Of a stretch of DNA of 64,000 nt, positions 17,661 through 27,496 are shown piece by piece. A program made the position numbers and the translations under genes. Each line of letters starts with the position of its first letter. The stretch's first letter is position 1. The stretch is from Tolypothrix sp. PCC 7910 (GTDB lineage Bacteria; Cyanobacteriota; Cyanobacteriia; Cyanobacteriales; Nostocaceae): contig NZ_CP050440.1 in the NCBI RefSeq assembly GCF_011769525.1, positions 2,853,501 through 2,917,500 of the forward strand. The letters are read 5' to 3'. The notes under the pieces are model-generated. The model did not search any database, was not told where the DNA came from, and was given only the letters and a program-made list of their open reading frames with translations.

Positions 17661-19241
17661 TTAGCTATCCGCTTCAAAAAACGTATTAAACAAGATAGAA
17701 ACTTTGGTTCCAGTCGGCACAATCGCCACGTTAGGACTGTTCAGAATTTCTTGACTCTCTCTATTTGCGCGTTGAGTTAAACGCTGTGATATTGGCTTGA
17801 AAAATCCTTCTAATGCTGCTGCTAAAACATTAGGCTTTGTAGCTTGATTGCTAATTGTTTGACTGTTAAATTCACCGTGAGAAATTATGGTTGAAGATAG
17901 AGTTTGGGTTTGATTAAAAATTTCCCCTGAACGGACAGCAGCACCAAGCAAGCCAATTAAGATATCTTGCTGTGCAATCGCAGCACCTTTATCTTCTATT
18001 GATTTTGCAATTAGAGGTCGGTTGTTTTCTCCCTGAATTATAATCGTGTCTTTGGGAATTATTTTTTGCCTAATCTGACCAACAGTATCGCTATAAACAA
18101 TCGCAACAACACTCTGCTTCACAATGTTGTGAACTTTAGAAACCGAATCAACTTCTGTAATTAAAATCGTTCCTTTTTGCAATACTACTCGCTTATCGGT
18201 CGATAAAACATCTTGCTGTAATTCCACAGCATAGCGCCCTTGATTTTTATCTGATTCTGTCCAAATAATTGGCAATAACATCTTGCCTGCGGCGGTTGTA
18301 CCTATTGGAACTCGTCGTGGTGAAGATGTAACAGCAAAGCCATTATTTTGAGAATCGTAGCGAGTGCGATTTAAAATTCCCCACTCTCCGGGTGTTTGCA
18401 TCTGCTCCCTATCAGTTGTTTGCTGGCTCTCATCAGTTGCGATCGCAACTGGAGAAATTGCAGCAGTTTTTCTATTGCCAGATCCAGCCTCGGAAGTAAA
18501 AGTAATAGCAGATGAATTTGCAGCTACTTGATTGAAATTTTTTCTATTAGGTTTTAATTCATCGGGTAAAGTCTGCTGCTCCAAAGGCTGATTCTCTGTC
18601 ATCAAGTGGTTACTGACTACTGTCGTTTGCTGCCCCAACGTAGCAAGTTCATGCCAGCGAACAATAGGGTCAACTGATTTTACAGATTTAGGAGTAGCCA
18701 CAATTTTTGGTTGCAGTGTAGGTATTGGTACTCTTTCCCTGATAATTCTGGGTGGCGATGTAATTGTTTGGCGAATAATTCTTGGTGATGGCGGACTGAT
18801 GCTCCTAGTCGTAGATGAAGGCTGAGAAATAATAGAGCGTTGCGGTGATGGAGGTGATTGCTTTTGGGATTGGTTAGCAGTTCGACTAGCTTGGTTTCGC
18901 AACGCTAGTTCTGCTTTCAAACGACTGGTTTCATCACTTTCACCTTCTGCAATAGATGGTAGTACCTGTGTGGGAGTAACTTGAGGTTTGGCTATTGGTT
19001 TAGCAGCGAACAAAAGCGACCACAACATCCAGCCAAAACCCATGACTCCACCAACTAATAAAGCCGCGATCGCCCCACGAATTAATGGATTTTCGCTAGT
19101 CTCAGATGATTCGCTTGGCTCTGCATCTTGCTGAATCAAAAACTCTCGGTCAATCAAAGCTGCTTGTTCAGGCCGATATCCAGATATTTCTAGTTCTTCC
19201 TCTGGCGTTAATTCTGATTCTAATATTTCTTGCTTATTCAT
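17661..19241 (-). CDS. VirB10/TrbI-like T4SS scaffold protein
   Basis: Spans the inner membrane and reaches the outer ring. The ATG at 19241 is preferred to the TTG at 19271, which lies inside the preceding gene. The layout is as expected: an acidic cytoplasmic N-terminus, a membrane helix at about 56-78 (GAIAALLVGGVMGFGWMLWS), a long Pro/Ser-rich periplasmic stretch (about 110-200), and the VirB10 beta-barrel domain (about 290-440) with KGTILITEVDSV and IPKDTIIIQGE. It overlaps or abuts the VirB8-like gene upstream and the VirB9-like gene downstream. Confidence 0.82.
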   Translation of the reverse strand: MNKQEILESELTPEEELEISGYRPEQAALIDREFLIQQDAEPSESSETSENPLIRGAIAALLVGGVMGFGWMLWSLLFAAKPIAKPQVTPTQVLPSIAEGESDETSRLKAELALRNQASRTANQSQKQSPPSPQRSIISQPSSTTRSISPPSPRIIRQTITSPPRIIRERVPIPTLQPKIVATPKSVKSVDPIVRWHELATLGQQTTVVSNHLMTENQPLEQQTLPDELKPNRKNFNQVAANSSAITFTSEAGSGNRKTAAISPVAIATDESQQTTDREQMQTPGEWGILNRTRYDSQNNGFAVTSSPRRVPIGTTAAGKMLLPIIWTESDKNQGRYAVELQQDVLSTDKRVVLQKGTILITEVDSVSKVHNIVKQSVVAIVYSDTVGQIRQKIIPKDTIIIQGENNRPLIAKSIEDKGAAIAQQDILIGLLGAAVRSGEIFNQTQTLSSTIISHGEFNSQTISNQATKPNVLAAALEGFFKPISQRLTQRANRESQEILNSPNVAIVPTGTKVSILFNTFFEADS

Positions 19242-19254
19242 AGAAAATATTTTT

Positions 19255-19980
19255 CTATTTCTTAAGTACAAATTCTGAGATTTTAGTTATTTCTAAACCT
19301 CCACTTCTGATTTCGTATAATTGCCTCTCAAGCGCCGAAGGATCATTTTCTGGGGGTTGAGGAATATCTACAGCTTGAATAGTAAAAGTGCGATTAAAAG
19401 CAATTTCCTCATCAGTACCACCAGAAAGATTTAATAAGACTCGCGTTGCTACCATATCAACTTCCCACTCACCAATTTTTGTTTGTCTGGGCGAGGAGAG
19501 ATAGGAAATAATAATTTTGGAGCGAATTTGAGCACTAAACACTCTTGACGGCGTAATATCTGCGAGTGCTTGCAACGCAGCTTGGCGGAATCCTTGTTGT
19601 CCAGACTGAATTAAAAATGAACCCACATAAGCGTTGGTTGTAATGCGCTTACCTTTGCCGATATCTCGTCCTCGATCTAACTCTTGGGTTCCAGGAATCA
19701 CGCCATTCCAGTTAAAAGTTAAATCCGCCCATTGTCTAACAGTATTTTTCACAACTTCTGGATGACGGTAGAGATAATCTTGCTCGGAAATTACCAAAGC
19801 ACGACCATTGACCAACTGTACAAAAGTATTTTTTTTGGTTGCAATTTGATTAACTTTGAAACTTAAAAATAACAGAAATAAAAAGCCGATCAGACTAAAT
19901 ATTGTCAGTCCTACAAAACACAGAGGTAAGATGTCTTTGGAATCGAGTAACAACTTGCTTCGCTTAACTGGCCCGATCAT
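19255..19980 (-). CDS. VirB8-like inner-membrane T4SS protein
   Basis: About 241 residues from the ATG at 19980; a start at 20028 would overlap the VirB6-like gene and adds a segment with no family features. One membrane helix (LCFVGLTIFSLIGFLFLLFLSF) precedes a periplasmic domain of mixed helix and strand, the VirB8/TraE-type bitopic layout. WEVDMVATRVLLNLSGG and FNRTFTIQAVDIPQPPEND are consistent with the NTF2-like strands of VirB8. Assignment rests on topology and gene order between VirB6-like and VirB10-like genes. Confidence 0.65.
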   Translation of the reverse strand: MIGPVKRSKLLLDSKDILPLCFVGLTIFSLIGFLFLLFLSFKVNQIATKKNTFVQLVNGRALVISEQDYLYRHPEVVKNTVRQWADLTFNWNGVIPGTQELDRGRDIGKGKRITTNAYVGSFLIQSGQQGFRQAALQALADITPSRVFSAQIRSKIIISYLSSPRQTKIGEWEVDMVATRVLLNLSGGTDEEIAFNRTFTIQAVDIPQPPENDPSALERQLYEIRSGGLEITKISEFVLKK

Positions 19981-20020
19981 AATTTCACATTTATCCTTTA
20001 AAACACTACTTCTTGCAGCG

Positions 20021-21148
20021 TTATCCACCTCGTCCTATCAGTCCTGTAGCAACTGCGATCGCTCCATCCAATGCAACATTAACCAGGATAGCTGCTCTAC
20101 TGTTGATTCCCGTATAAAGTGCGATTCCACCACCACCAGCAATCAACAGTGCTAGTGCTGGGGCAAAGATACTAATAAAGGCTAAAAATGCCAAATCTGA
20201 AACACTTTGCGCCCCAGCAGCCACAATGACAGTTGCAGCCAAACCAACCACAATGTTGTAGCCAAGTTGGACTCCAAACAAAGATATAAAGCCGCTAGCC
20301 CAAGCCCATATAGGTCTAGCACCAAGTGGAAGCAAACTTAATCCCAGTGCAACAGGTGCAAAAGTAGCAGTCATAATTAATGCTGCTTCTAAAATATTGA
20401 CAAAAGCCCATTGAAGGGCATAGAGAAAAGTAATTAAAATTAGAGAAATTGAAGCGCTAAAAACAGCCCCTGGATTTTGTACAAAGTCCGTTAATTCAGC
20501 TACGGCTTTACGTGCTCCTTCTAAAATCCCACCATTGTGTTTCTCTGCCTCAGTAATAATTTGCTCTACAATTGGTCTTTTTTCTTGGAGACAATCTGTC
20601 AGTTGTTTACCAATTTTACCTTGGCATTCAGCATAAATTGTTGACACTTGTGTCTTGACGCTTTGAGTAAGTGTTACATCAGATATCGCTTTTTTAAATG
20701 TCGTATCAGCTAGCTGAATATTCAAAACACTCACTACTTGATGATGACCAATATTCCGAACTATCAGAACTGTTTGAGCAAGTAAATAACCATTGCTACC
20801 TAAAAATAGAGCAATGATTAAAGGATAAATTACAGATGCAGCTAATTCCGACCAGAAAAACTGCTTTTCTTGATAATCATTAGCCATCTTTATAGCAAGA
20901 AAAATAATACTTAAAGCAGCAAGAGTTGTTCCTAAATTACATAACCCTGCCCACAATGCACCAGAAGGGTTAATTGCATCTCCCCAAGTCTTATCCCAAG
21001 ATTCGACTGTTTTTTTGCTGAGTTCAATACTACTTTTCACCAAACTAATACCTACTGTTGCATCCGAAGCATTATCTGGTGGTGTAACTTGAGCAAAGAA
21101 AGGAGTCAGGGAATAAGGAGCAATTAAGTGTTTTTGTATTATACTCAT
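20021..21148 (-). CDS. VirB6/TrbL-like polytopic membrane protein
   Basis: Forms the inner-membrane pore for substrate passage in T4SS. The likely start is the ATG at 21148 (MSIIQKHL); the frame could begin at 21184. It has about seven to eight hydrophobic helices, with a soluble region at about 150-230 that contains two cysteines (YAECQGK, TDCLQEK). The second half, with LEAALIMTATFAPVALGLSLLP and a Gly-rich helix near the end, matches the TrbL/VirB6 pattern. It is flanked by the VirB5-like and VirB8-like genes. Confidence 0.75.
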   Translation of the reverse strand: MSIIQKHLIAPYSLTPFFAQVTPPDNASDATVGISLVKSSIELSKKTVESWDKTWGDAINPSGALWAGLCNLGTTLAALSIIFLAIKMANDYQEKQFFWSELAASVIYPLIIALFLGSNGYLLAQTVLIVRNIGHHQVVSVLNIQLADTTFKKAISDVTLTQSVKTQVSTIYAECQGKIGKQLTDCLQEKRPIVEQIITEAEKHNGGILEGARKAVAELTDFVQNPGAVFSASISLILITFLYALQWAFVNILEAALIMTATFAPVALGLSLLPLGARPIWAWASGFISLFGVQLGYNIVVGLAATVIVAAGAQSVSDLAFLAFISIFAPALALLIAGGGGIALYTGINSRAAILVNVALDGAIAVATGLIGRGG

Positions 21149-21284
21149 TTTTATTACAGTTTTAAATAAGTGAAGTATGAACATAAAATCATTTAAAAAT
21201 CACTATTTATAACGCTGATAAATGGATAATTAATACCAACAAAAATAAATAACTCTTCTCCCACTCTCCTTCTCCTCGACTCCT

Positions 21285-22103
21285 CTACTGACCTAACACA
21301 GCGCCTCCAGGCATAGTTAACAATGTACTTTGAGATACAGCGCTATTAGCAGTTGCAATTTTAGTTTGGCGTTCTCCAGTATTAGCAGCATTAAGTTCTT
21401 GTGCAGTTTGAGCAATCAGAGTCATTCCTAATGCTCGGTCTTGTCGTGCTTGGGATGCTTCTTGTAATTGGAGGTGAGCAATGTTTGTGTTGTTTTTTAG
21501 TTGTACAGAAATATTTTGGAGAATCTGCTGCGAAGTATCAGAATGTTGTGAATTATCTGACATTTGAGTTGATTCCAAAGCGGAATTCGCACTTTGCTCA
21601 AGTATTTCTTTTGACTTTTTTTGAGCAGCGTGAGAAAGAGTTTTCGTTTGTGCTACTTCAATAGCTCCTACTCGTTCGCTTTGATTAGCTAAGTCTAGAC
21701 GGATAGCATAAGAATTCGTCAGATTGTTTTCAAATTTAGTTCCTGTAGCAGCATCTTCTGGTAAAGAATTAGTCATAATTTGAGTGACGACTTGGCCTAA
21801 ATCAGGAACTTCAACCGCCCCAAGAGCATTTTTGACAAATTGACTAACACTCCCAAATAAGTTGCCCTTAACAAAGTAATTTACATCATTTATAAAGTCT
21901 TTTACTGGATTAGATAAATCTTGAAAATCTGATGTATTAAATTGGGAAATATTGTGATTATCTTCTGTATGTAACGTGGCAGCAGATACATAACTCATAA
22001 CGGATACACTTAACGTAAAAAAGGTTATTCCAATTACTGAAATACTTTTTATTCTTTGACTAAATCTCCTTAATAACCAGCGATTTTTCTTTTTTGTACT
22101 CAT
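21285..22103 (-). CDS. VirB5/TrbJ-like secreted protein
   Basis: About 272 residues from the ATG at 22103, four bases after the VirB4-like stop; an upstream start at 22133 would overlap it. A signal peptide (IKSISVIGITFFTLSVSVMSYVSA) is followed by a largely helical mature protein rich in Gln, Asn and Ala, with coiled-coil character (about 130-270). VirB5/TrbJ proteins are pilus-tip or adhesin components with this make-up and often follow virB4. Sequence identity to the family is low, so the call relies on layout and order. Confidence 0.62.
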   Translation of the reverse strand: MSTKKKNRWLLRRFSQRIKSISVIGITFFTLSVSVMSYVSAATLHTEDNHNISQFNTSDFQDLSNPVKDFINDVNYFVKGNLFGSVSQFVKNALGAVEVPDLGQVVTQIMTNSLPEDAATGTKFENNLTNSYAIRLDLANQSERVGAIEVAQTKTLSHAAQKKSKEILEQSANSALESTQMSDNSQHSDTSQQILQNISVQLKNNTNIAHLQLQEASQARQDRALGMTLIAQTAQELNAANTGERQTKIATANSAVSQSTLLTMPGGAVLGQ

Positions 22104-22107
22104 CTTT

Positions 22108-24939
22108 TTATGACACATGATTAGCTTTTTCATTAATATTTACCAATACTTTATTTTCTTTAATTGCAGCAACATACAGTCTTGTAAAATCTCGTAACCC
22201 TTGAAGTTGACCCTTGAGCGTATGAGGATAACTGGACAACATCGCTCGACGTGTGCGGCGTTCTTCTTGGTTAGTCGCAACTACTGCTAAAGCCATCTCA
22301 CCTGGATAAAATCTGCATTGCCAAAAGCGTCCGCCTTTCTCAATTAGCCAACAAGAGTACAAGTCCAAACGATGGGGAAAGAATGATTCCGATGCGTTTT
22401 GAGCGATAATTTCAGCTGGATAGGATAGATAACCTTGAAAAGAAGCGACAGCGTTAGGTGTAATACAACCAGTAATTCGATAGCTGATATTCTGCATAAT
22501 CATGGCAGCCGCAGATGATTGGCAGATACTATCGGGATCTTGACTTGATAAAACGATACTCAAACCATCTTTACGAGCAGTAGCACAAAGTTCGCCAATC
22601 ATGGCGCTGAAACCGTCTTTACGGAAAAGTACCGAAAGCTCATCGCCAATAAACAGGCTTTTGGGAAAAGAAAGTGCCACCCGCAAACAAGCAGCTTTAG
22701 CAGCAACAGCCATTGTGTAAGAATCTTGGTCGTTGTTTAATCCGGTGAGTGCGTAGAACTTGACCATAGGTTCTGGAGAAAAGCTGCTCGGTTTGGCGAT
22801 CGCTTCTCCCAGAGGACTTACCAGTAATGCTGCTATTTGACTGGTAATTTGATTAATTGCTTGATAGTCAATAGCTTCGGGTTTTTGGATATTGAGTCGC
22901 GCGATCGAACAAAAACGAGTAAAATCTTTTAAAGTTGGTATATCTTGCCATTGGGGAGATTTCCACCCTTGCTCAAATGCCAAGTTGTAACGCTCGATGA
23001 TATCTGCGTCGCTCAAAAATATATCTAGAGCCTGCATCAAAATTGCATCTACACGCTGTGCTAGGTGGGGAGCATTTAATCTTCCCATAACGATGACGCT
23101 TAAAGCATTGCGGATAAACGAACGCCATGATTTCATTCGGGAAGCACGTTCTTGTGCACCAAAGCGTCGTAAATCGGGGGGTTCCATGAGATTGTTGCAA
23201 GCACGGGACAAATCAAAATAAGCACCCGCGTCGCCCAGCAATTCAATTGCCGTTTTAAAAGAGCTTTCTCCATCTGCGGCGGGGATATCCATACCCAGCA
23301 CCGGGATACCTTGCGATAGAGCATCAAGCATAAACCGCCAGAGTAACACCGATTTACCAGAGCCAGTTTTACCTGTAATTAAAGCGTGTTGGGTGTAAGA
23401 AAATAAGTCTACACAAACAGGTTTCCCACCTCGGTTGGTGAGAAATTCTACCCCTAAAGAGTCGAGTTCTCTAGGAACAGTGAGGGGCAAAACACCCGCA
23501 ATCGTTTCACTTTCTAGTACCAGCCGGCGATCGCTAAAAATGGAACTAGAATGCAATATCCATCGCCAGGTGATAGGTAAGGTTTCCAGCCAGATGTGAG
23601 CAGCAATGTTTCTTTCTCTAACAACTTTGGCTGTACCACAACTATGCGAGAGCAAATCGCACGCCAAATCTAAACTTTCTGAATTGTCACGATAGACAAG
23701 AAATACCACAGCACAATTAAGAGGAACTGCTCCTTTATATAGTTTCTTTTGCGCGTCAAAACTTTCTTCTTGTTTGATTTCCGCTCCAATATCTCGACCG
23801 CTACCTTTGACCAAAGCACGTTCACGAGCAACTTTAGTTTGTTTAGCTTGGCGATGCAAGTTGTCTTGTGTGAGGTAGCGGTTAGCGGGAGAGACTTCTA
23901 CCCACACTTCGGTATCATGGACGTGACTTTGGCTTAATATTTTCCACATCCATGAGATTTGTTCCCTAGCGTTCGCCCATGCTGGTACAGTGTCCACCAT
24001 CGTCAGGACACCGCAAACTCGATCTTTGACATAGATGCGAGAAGTACATTGACGATGTTCTGGGCAAGAACTTCGCCCTCTTTCTCCGGTAATTAAAATC
24101 GTCGTGGCGTGCTTTGAAGAATTTTGTATTTCTGTTAGTTTAATGCCAATATTTTTATCTTCTGTTAACACTAGAAGTTGGGGAATAGCAGGTGCTGGAG
24201 ATTTATTAAATCTGCTCCAAATCCATAACCAAAGCTCGGTATCTTTTAGAGGAGTAATTTCTATGCCTGCTGTAGTGTTAAATAGCATAGACCATTGGAG
24301 AAATCCTTCAGTATATGCTTTAACTAACACCTGACTAATCATCTGTTCTTGTTTTTCGGATAAGCGTCCTGTTACTTGGTCTAAGACAAAACGTCCTGCT
24401 TTTCCAAATTTATCAATCACCTTTGATAAAGGGTCTGTTTTTCTTTTACCAAATTCATCAGCAGTCCAGCTACAAAATACCATCTGCTGCCAAATTTTTC
24501 TGCTTCCTTTACGAGTTAATTCCTGTATCTTTGCTTGTTCGTTGCGTATGAGTATGGAAGGTAATCTTAGAGAACAAGATTCAGTAAGATTATTTAAATA
24601 GTGTTGTCTTTCTGAATCTGCTGAGTAACAACCCAAAAAGAAGGTACATTTTTCATTTGAGAGGACAGATTTCATGGCTTCAGAAATGCCAGCAGATACG
24701 GCCGCCACTTCTTCTTGATAAAGTTGGTCGTGAATTCCTTTTAGGTGAAAAGCAAAAATTATTTGGAATTTAGTTTCATCCCCAACGTCACCTTGGTTAA
24801 GAATAAATGCACCGATGCTTTGATTATCCTGTTCAATGCGAACTATGCAGCAAAGGTCAAGTTCATTCTCAAAAGGTAAATATTGTACCTGACCTTGATT
24901 TTGTTCAACAACATTAATGGCTGGAATTTGAGCCTTCAT
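22108..24939 (-). CDS. VirB4-like T4SS ATPase
   Basis: Powers pilus assembly and transfer. The ATG at 24939 overlaps the upstream stop in an ATGA arrangement, giving 943 residues; the open frame extends to 25020. Walker A GKTGSGKS lies at about 523-530, Walker B LFIGDELSVLF further on and the RAxxQ-like segment IVLSSQDPDSI after it. At over 900 residues it is longer than VirB4 (about 800), with a divergent N-terminal 500 residues. VirB3-like gene immediately upstream and VirB5-like gene downstream fit the canonical order. Confidence 0.87.
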   Translation of the reverse strand: MKAQIPAINVVEQNQGQVQYLPFENELDLCCIVRIEQDNQSIGAFILNQGDVGDETKFQIIFAFHLKGIHDQLYQEEVAAVSAGISEAMKSVLSNEKCTFFLGCYSADSERQHYLNNLTESCSLRLPSILIRNEQAKIQELTRKGSRKIWQQMVFCSWTADEFGKRKTDPLSKVIDKFGKAGRFVLDQVTGRLSEKQEQMISQVLVKAYTEGFLQWSMLFNTTAGIEITPLKDTELWLWIWSRFNKSPAPAIPQLLVLTEDKNIGIKLTEIQNSSKHATTILITGERGRSSCPEHRQCTSRIYVKDRVCGVLTMVDTVPAWANAREQISWMWKILSQSHVHDTEVWVEVSPANRYLTQDNLHRQAKQTKVARERALVKGSGRDIGAEIKQEESFDAQKKLYKGAVPLNCAVVFLVYRDNSESLDLACDLLSHSCGTAKVVRERNIAAHIWLETLPITWRWILHSSSIFSDRRLVLESETIAGVLPLTVPRELDSLGVEFLTNRGGKPVCVDLFSYTQHALITGKTGSGKSVLLWRFMLDALSQGIPVLGMDIPAADGESSFKTAIELLGDAGAYFDLSRACNNLMEPPDLRRFGAQERASRMKSWRSFIRNALSVIVMGRLNAPHLAQRVDAILMQALDIFLSDADIIERYNLAFEQGWKSPQWQDIPTLKDFTRFCSIARLNIQKPEAIDYQAINQITSQIAALLVSPLGEAIAKPSSFSPEPMVKFYALTGLNNDQDSYTMAVAAKAACLRVALSFPKSLFIGDELSVLFRKDGFSAMIGELCATARKDGLSIVLSSQDPDSICQSSAAAMIMQNISYRITGCITPNAVASFQGYLSYPAEIIAQNASESFFPHRLDLYSCWLIEKGGRFWQCRFYPGEMALAVVATNQEERRTRRAMLSSYPHTLKGQLQGLRDFTRLYVAAIKENKVLVNINEKANHVS

Positions 24940-25283
24940 AAGCTTTTGTGTCTTTGTAATTGCTTTCTCAAAGTCAAAGTTAATAAAGGAGAAACGTAAA
25001 TTGCTCCACCTGTTATCCAATTACGTCCTTTGGGTTTACGAAAGCGATTGATAAATTGATCGGGATCTTTACCTGTGACAAACCACCAACTCACGATTAA
25101 CCAGAAACTAATAACTACAACTTTAGGAATTCCCCAGCCTAATAAGCCATCAAAAATCAAGTAGGAAATGATTATAATGGCAAACCAAGGCAATATTTGA
25201 TTGGCGGGAACGACCCCAAATCCGACTTGCTTACCTAAAATCTTATTAACCTTGACTGATTCTTTATCTGAGTTTAGAGACAT
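24936..25283 (-). CDS. VirB3-like small membrane protein
   Basis: 115 residues with two closely spaced hydrophobic helices (ILPWFAIIIISYLIFDGLL and VVVISFWLIVSWWFVTG) and a basic C-terminal tail. This is the VirB3/TraL layout, and the gene overlaps the VirB4-like gene by the ATGA sequence, as virB3 typically precedes virB4. VirB3 anchors VirB4 to the membrane. Confidence 0.7.
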   Translation of the reverse strand: MSLNSDKESVKVNKILGKQVGFGVVPANQILPWFAIIIISYLIFDGLLGWGIPKVVVISFWLIVSWWFVTGKDPDQFINRFRKPKGRNWITGGAIYVSPLLTLTLRKQLQRHKSL

Positions 25284-25333
25284 AAATTATGTAATGTTAA
25301 GTTTATCTATTTGAATTGATTGGGAAATAATTT

Positions 25334-25993
25334 TTATCCTCCAGTATTACCTGTAGTACCATTACCAATGAATAAAAAGGTAATTACGTCTATTGTCAGA
25401 ATGATGCCAATTGCTAAACCCGCTTGGGTTGCGATTGGTCGCCAGTCATTTCCTTGTTGTGCTTGGTTATAGGCAAATAGCGCAGCCACACCCACTAAAA
25501 GTAAAAAGACTCCACGAATGGCGTTGAAAACTAGTGTGATAGCTTGTGGATCTATAGAACTGGTACCACCGCTAGAACTTTGTTGCGCGATATTTGTAAG
25601 GAATTTTTCTAATCCACTTAAGAAAATTGCTTGTGCTGGCATTTCAAATATTGTTAGTGTCATGGTCAATGCCATAATCACTCCAACAATATGCCAAAAG
25701 TGAATTTTCTTCTGAACAAAATGGTTGAGATATGGTATTAAGGCAATTACTCTATTCAGGCAGTAGAAGAACAAGGCAAGTGATAAAATTACTACTACTA
25801 AAAGTGGTTCTTTGACTGCTAAATAAATAAATGCTAACCCTAAAAATATACTGGCTCTAGTATCTGAGATTGTCCAATTAAGCCTCGTTGTTAACGGTAA
25901 AAATGCCAGATGATAAAAAGTATTATATCCCAGTTGAAATTTCTGCTTCTTAGCAACTGTATCAGTATAATAAAGATGATGATTATCTTGCAT
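25334..25993 (-). CDS. VirB2-like prepilin with extended N-terminus
   Basis: 219 residues. The C-terminal 110 residues match a VirB2/TrbC pilin: a hydrophobic helix ending in MPAQA, a plausible signal-peptidase site, then a short Gln/Ser-rich loop, a hydrophobic helix (ITLVFNAIRGVFLLLVGVAALFAY), a small polar loop and a second helix (AGLAIGIILTIDVITFLFIG). The N-terminal 100 residues add extra hydrophobic helices not seen in VirB2, so either a long leader is processed or this is a different polytopic protein. Position just upstream of virB3/virB4 supports pilin. Confidence 0.62.
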   Translation of the reverse strand: MQDNHHLYYTDTVAKKQKFQLGYNTFYHLAFLPLTTRLNWTISDTRASIFLGLAFIYLAVKEPLLVVVILSLALFFYCLNRVIALIPYLNHFVQKKIHFWHIVGVIMALTMTLTIFEMPAQAIFLSGLEKFLTNIAQQSSSGGTSSIDPQAITLVFNAIRGVFLLLVGVAALFAYNQAQQGNDWRPIATQAGLAIGIILTIDVITFLFIGNGTTGNTGG

Positions 25994-26032
25994 AATTAAT
26001 TTTGAATTTGTAGACGTTAAACATTAAATCCA

Positions 26033-27055
26033 TTAAATTTCATAATAAAAATCACTAACCCGATTCAGTTGGGTTGGAAGGTCAAAGGCTTTAGGTTTTG
26101 TAGACATACTTAAAGCATGAATCTGAGTTCTATCAAAATCACACTGCTCAATGTTCCAAAGGTCGTATTGAGAATTTAGTAAAGTTGCAATAAATACAGG
26201 CCGCATAGAATTAGAGCTTGATATTTTTTCAAATCCTTTCAAAGAAGCAGGTGTTAAAACAGCACCTTCTAGATTGTTTTTAGCAGGTTCAAAACAAAAG
26301 TGATATTGCTTGTTAGATTGCGGGTCTTTCCAGCTAAAGGCATTTGGATAATCTCCGGATTTTAATTCTATAAATTCCTGGGATAGAACTTGTTGAAAAC
26401 GTTTAATAACAGCTATACCAGCCGTTTGAATATCAGGTTTATCTTCTGTTTGTACAAGAGAAGCAACCGATAATCCAGTTTTAAGAGTTAATCCTGTTAA
26501 TAACAAACCATCTATTTCATGACTAGATGCTAATTGATGTGCAATATTATTTAAGCCAGTATTTATTTTGCTAATTCCAAAAGATGTAGATTTTAGATTC
26601 TTTTCAGGCTGAGGATTTTCTAGAGGGATAATAAGCTGATCTTCAACCTGTAATCCTGTCTGCAAAATAATTTGAGCGTGAGATGAAAAAGGGATTGTCA
26701 GCTTACTTTGTAACTCGGTTGCAGTTATGTCAAGAGTAGTAATTGGTGGTTTGTGAGGTATGATAATATCACCTGTTCCTATTTCTATATTGACTTGATG
26801 CTGTTGAAAAGGAATATTAGCAGTAGTTATCGTGGTGTCATCGGTAAAAGAAAAGTTGAATCCTGTCAGTTGACTTTCCTCGAAAATCAAATTGATTTGA
26901 ATTTCTCGACCTTGCTCTAAACTGACTTCTTTTAAGGCAGCTTGCAAATCTTTGATATTAGCTAATTCATGCTTTTTATCTAATACATGGTTAACTATAT
27001 CTGAGATATATTTTAAATCTTTACTGTCCGTAATAAAAGAGTTGTTAATTGACAC
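26033..27055 (-). CDS. Unknown protein leading the transfer operon
   Basis: 340 residues with no signal peptide or membrane segment, so probably cytoplasmic. The N-terminal 60 residues are helical and charged. Residues 60-160 are rich in Thr, Ile and beta-type strands (TTLDITATELQSKLTIPFSS). I do not recognise a family. It is the first gene of the minus-strand operon and starts next to the AT-rich region facing the excisionase gene, so it may be a regulatory or assembly protein for the transfer system. Confidence 0.6.
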   Translation of the reverse strand: MSINNSFITDSKDLKYISDIVNHVLDKKHELANIKDLQAALKEVSLEQGREIQINLIFEESQLTGFNFSFTDDTTITTANIPFQQHQVNIEIGTGDIIIPHKPPITTLDITATELQSKLTIPFSSHAQIILQTGLQVEDQLIIPLENPQPEKNLKSTSFGISKINTGLNNIAHQLASSHEIDGLLLTGLTLKTGLSVASLVQTEDKPDIQTAGIAVIKRFQQVLSQEFIELKSGDYPNAFSWKDPQSNKQYHFCFEPAKNNLEGAVLTPASLKGFEKISSSNSMRPVFIATLLNSQYDLWNIEQCDFDRTQIHALSMSTKPKAFDLPTQLNRVSDFYYEI

Positions 27056-27496
27056 AGGCGTGAAAATGAACTCTACGAATAATTAAACTTATTATCCGGA
27101 AAATTTCTTGAGTTAATATCTTTCTGAAGATGTGAAGCGATTTATCACCAAAGTAATTAAATAACCTATCTCTAAAGTGATAGACATTTAATGATAGTTT
27201 TTTTCATACTTTGATATCTTGGTAATCATCAATAAACTTGTATCAAACAATAAATTATGTAAAATATATTTATGGATTAAAAATAGAAAATATCATTAAA
27301 TAAATTAATATTTATGGTATAAAATATTTTATTTATTATAAATTTAGTACAGGTAATAGTTTATAGAAATAAGTTATTTAATAAATATTAGTCAAAATTT
27401 TATTTTGATTAATATATTTACTATTTATGTGAATCATAATCTAATAAATCTTAGTTATAAGTAAAACTTAAACAATATATTCATGAGGTTAAAAAT
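27056..27496. other. Very AT-rich divergent region between transfer operon and xis-like gene
   Basis: About 440 bases with no credible gene; long A/T runs dominate (for example 27240-27440). A GAGG ribosome-binding site lies just before the ATG at 27497. It must hold the promoter of the transfer operon on one strand and of the xis-like gene on the other. Such AT-rich DNA is a common target for nucleoid proteins and Xis/IHF-type binding, but no specific site was identified. Confidence 0.45.
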
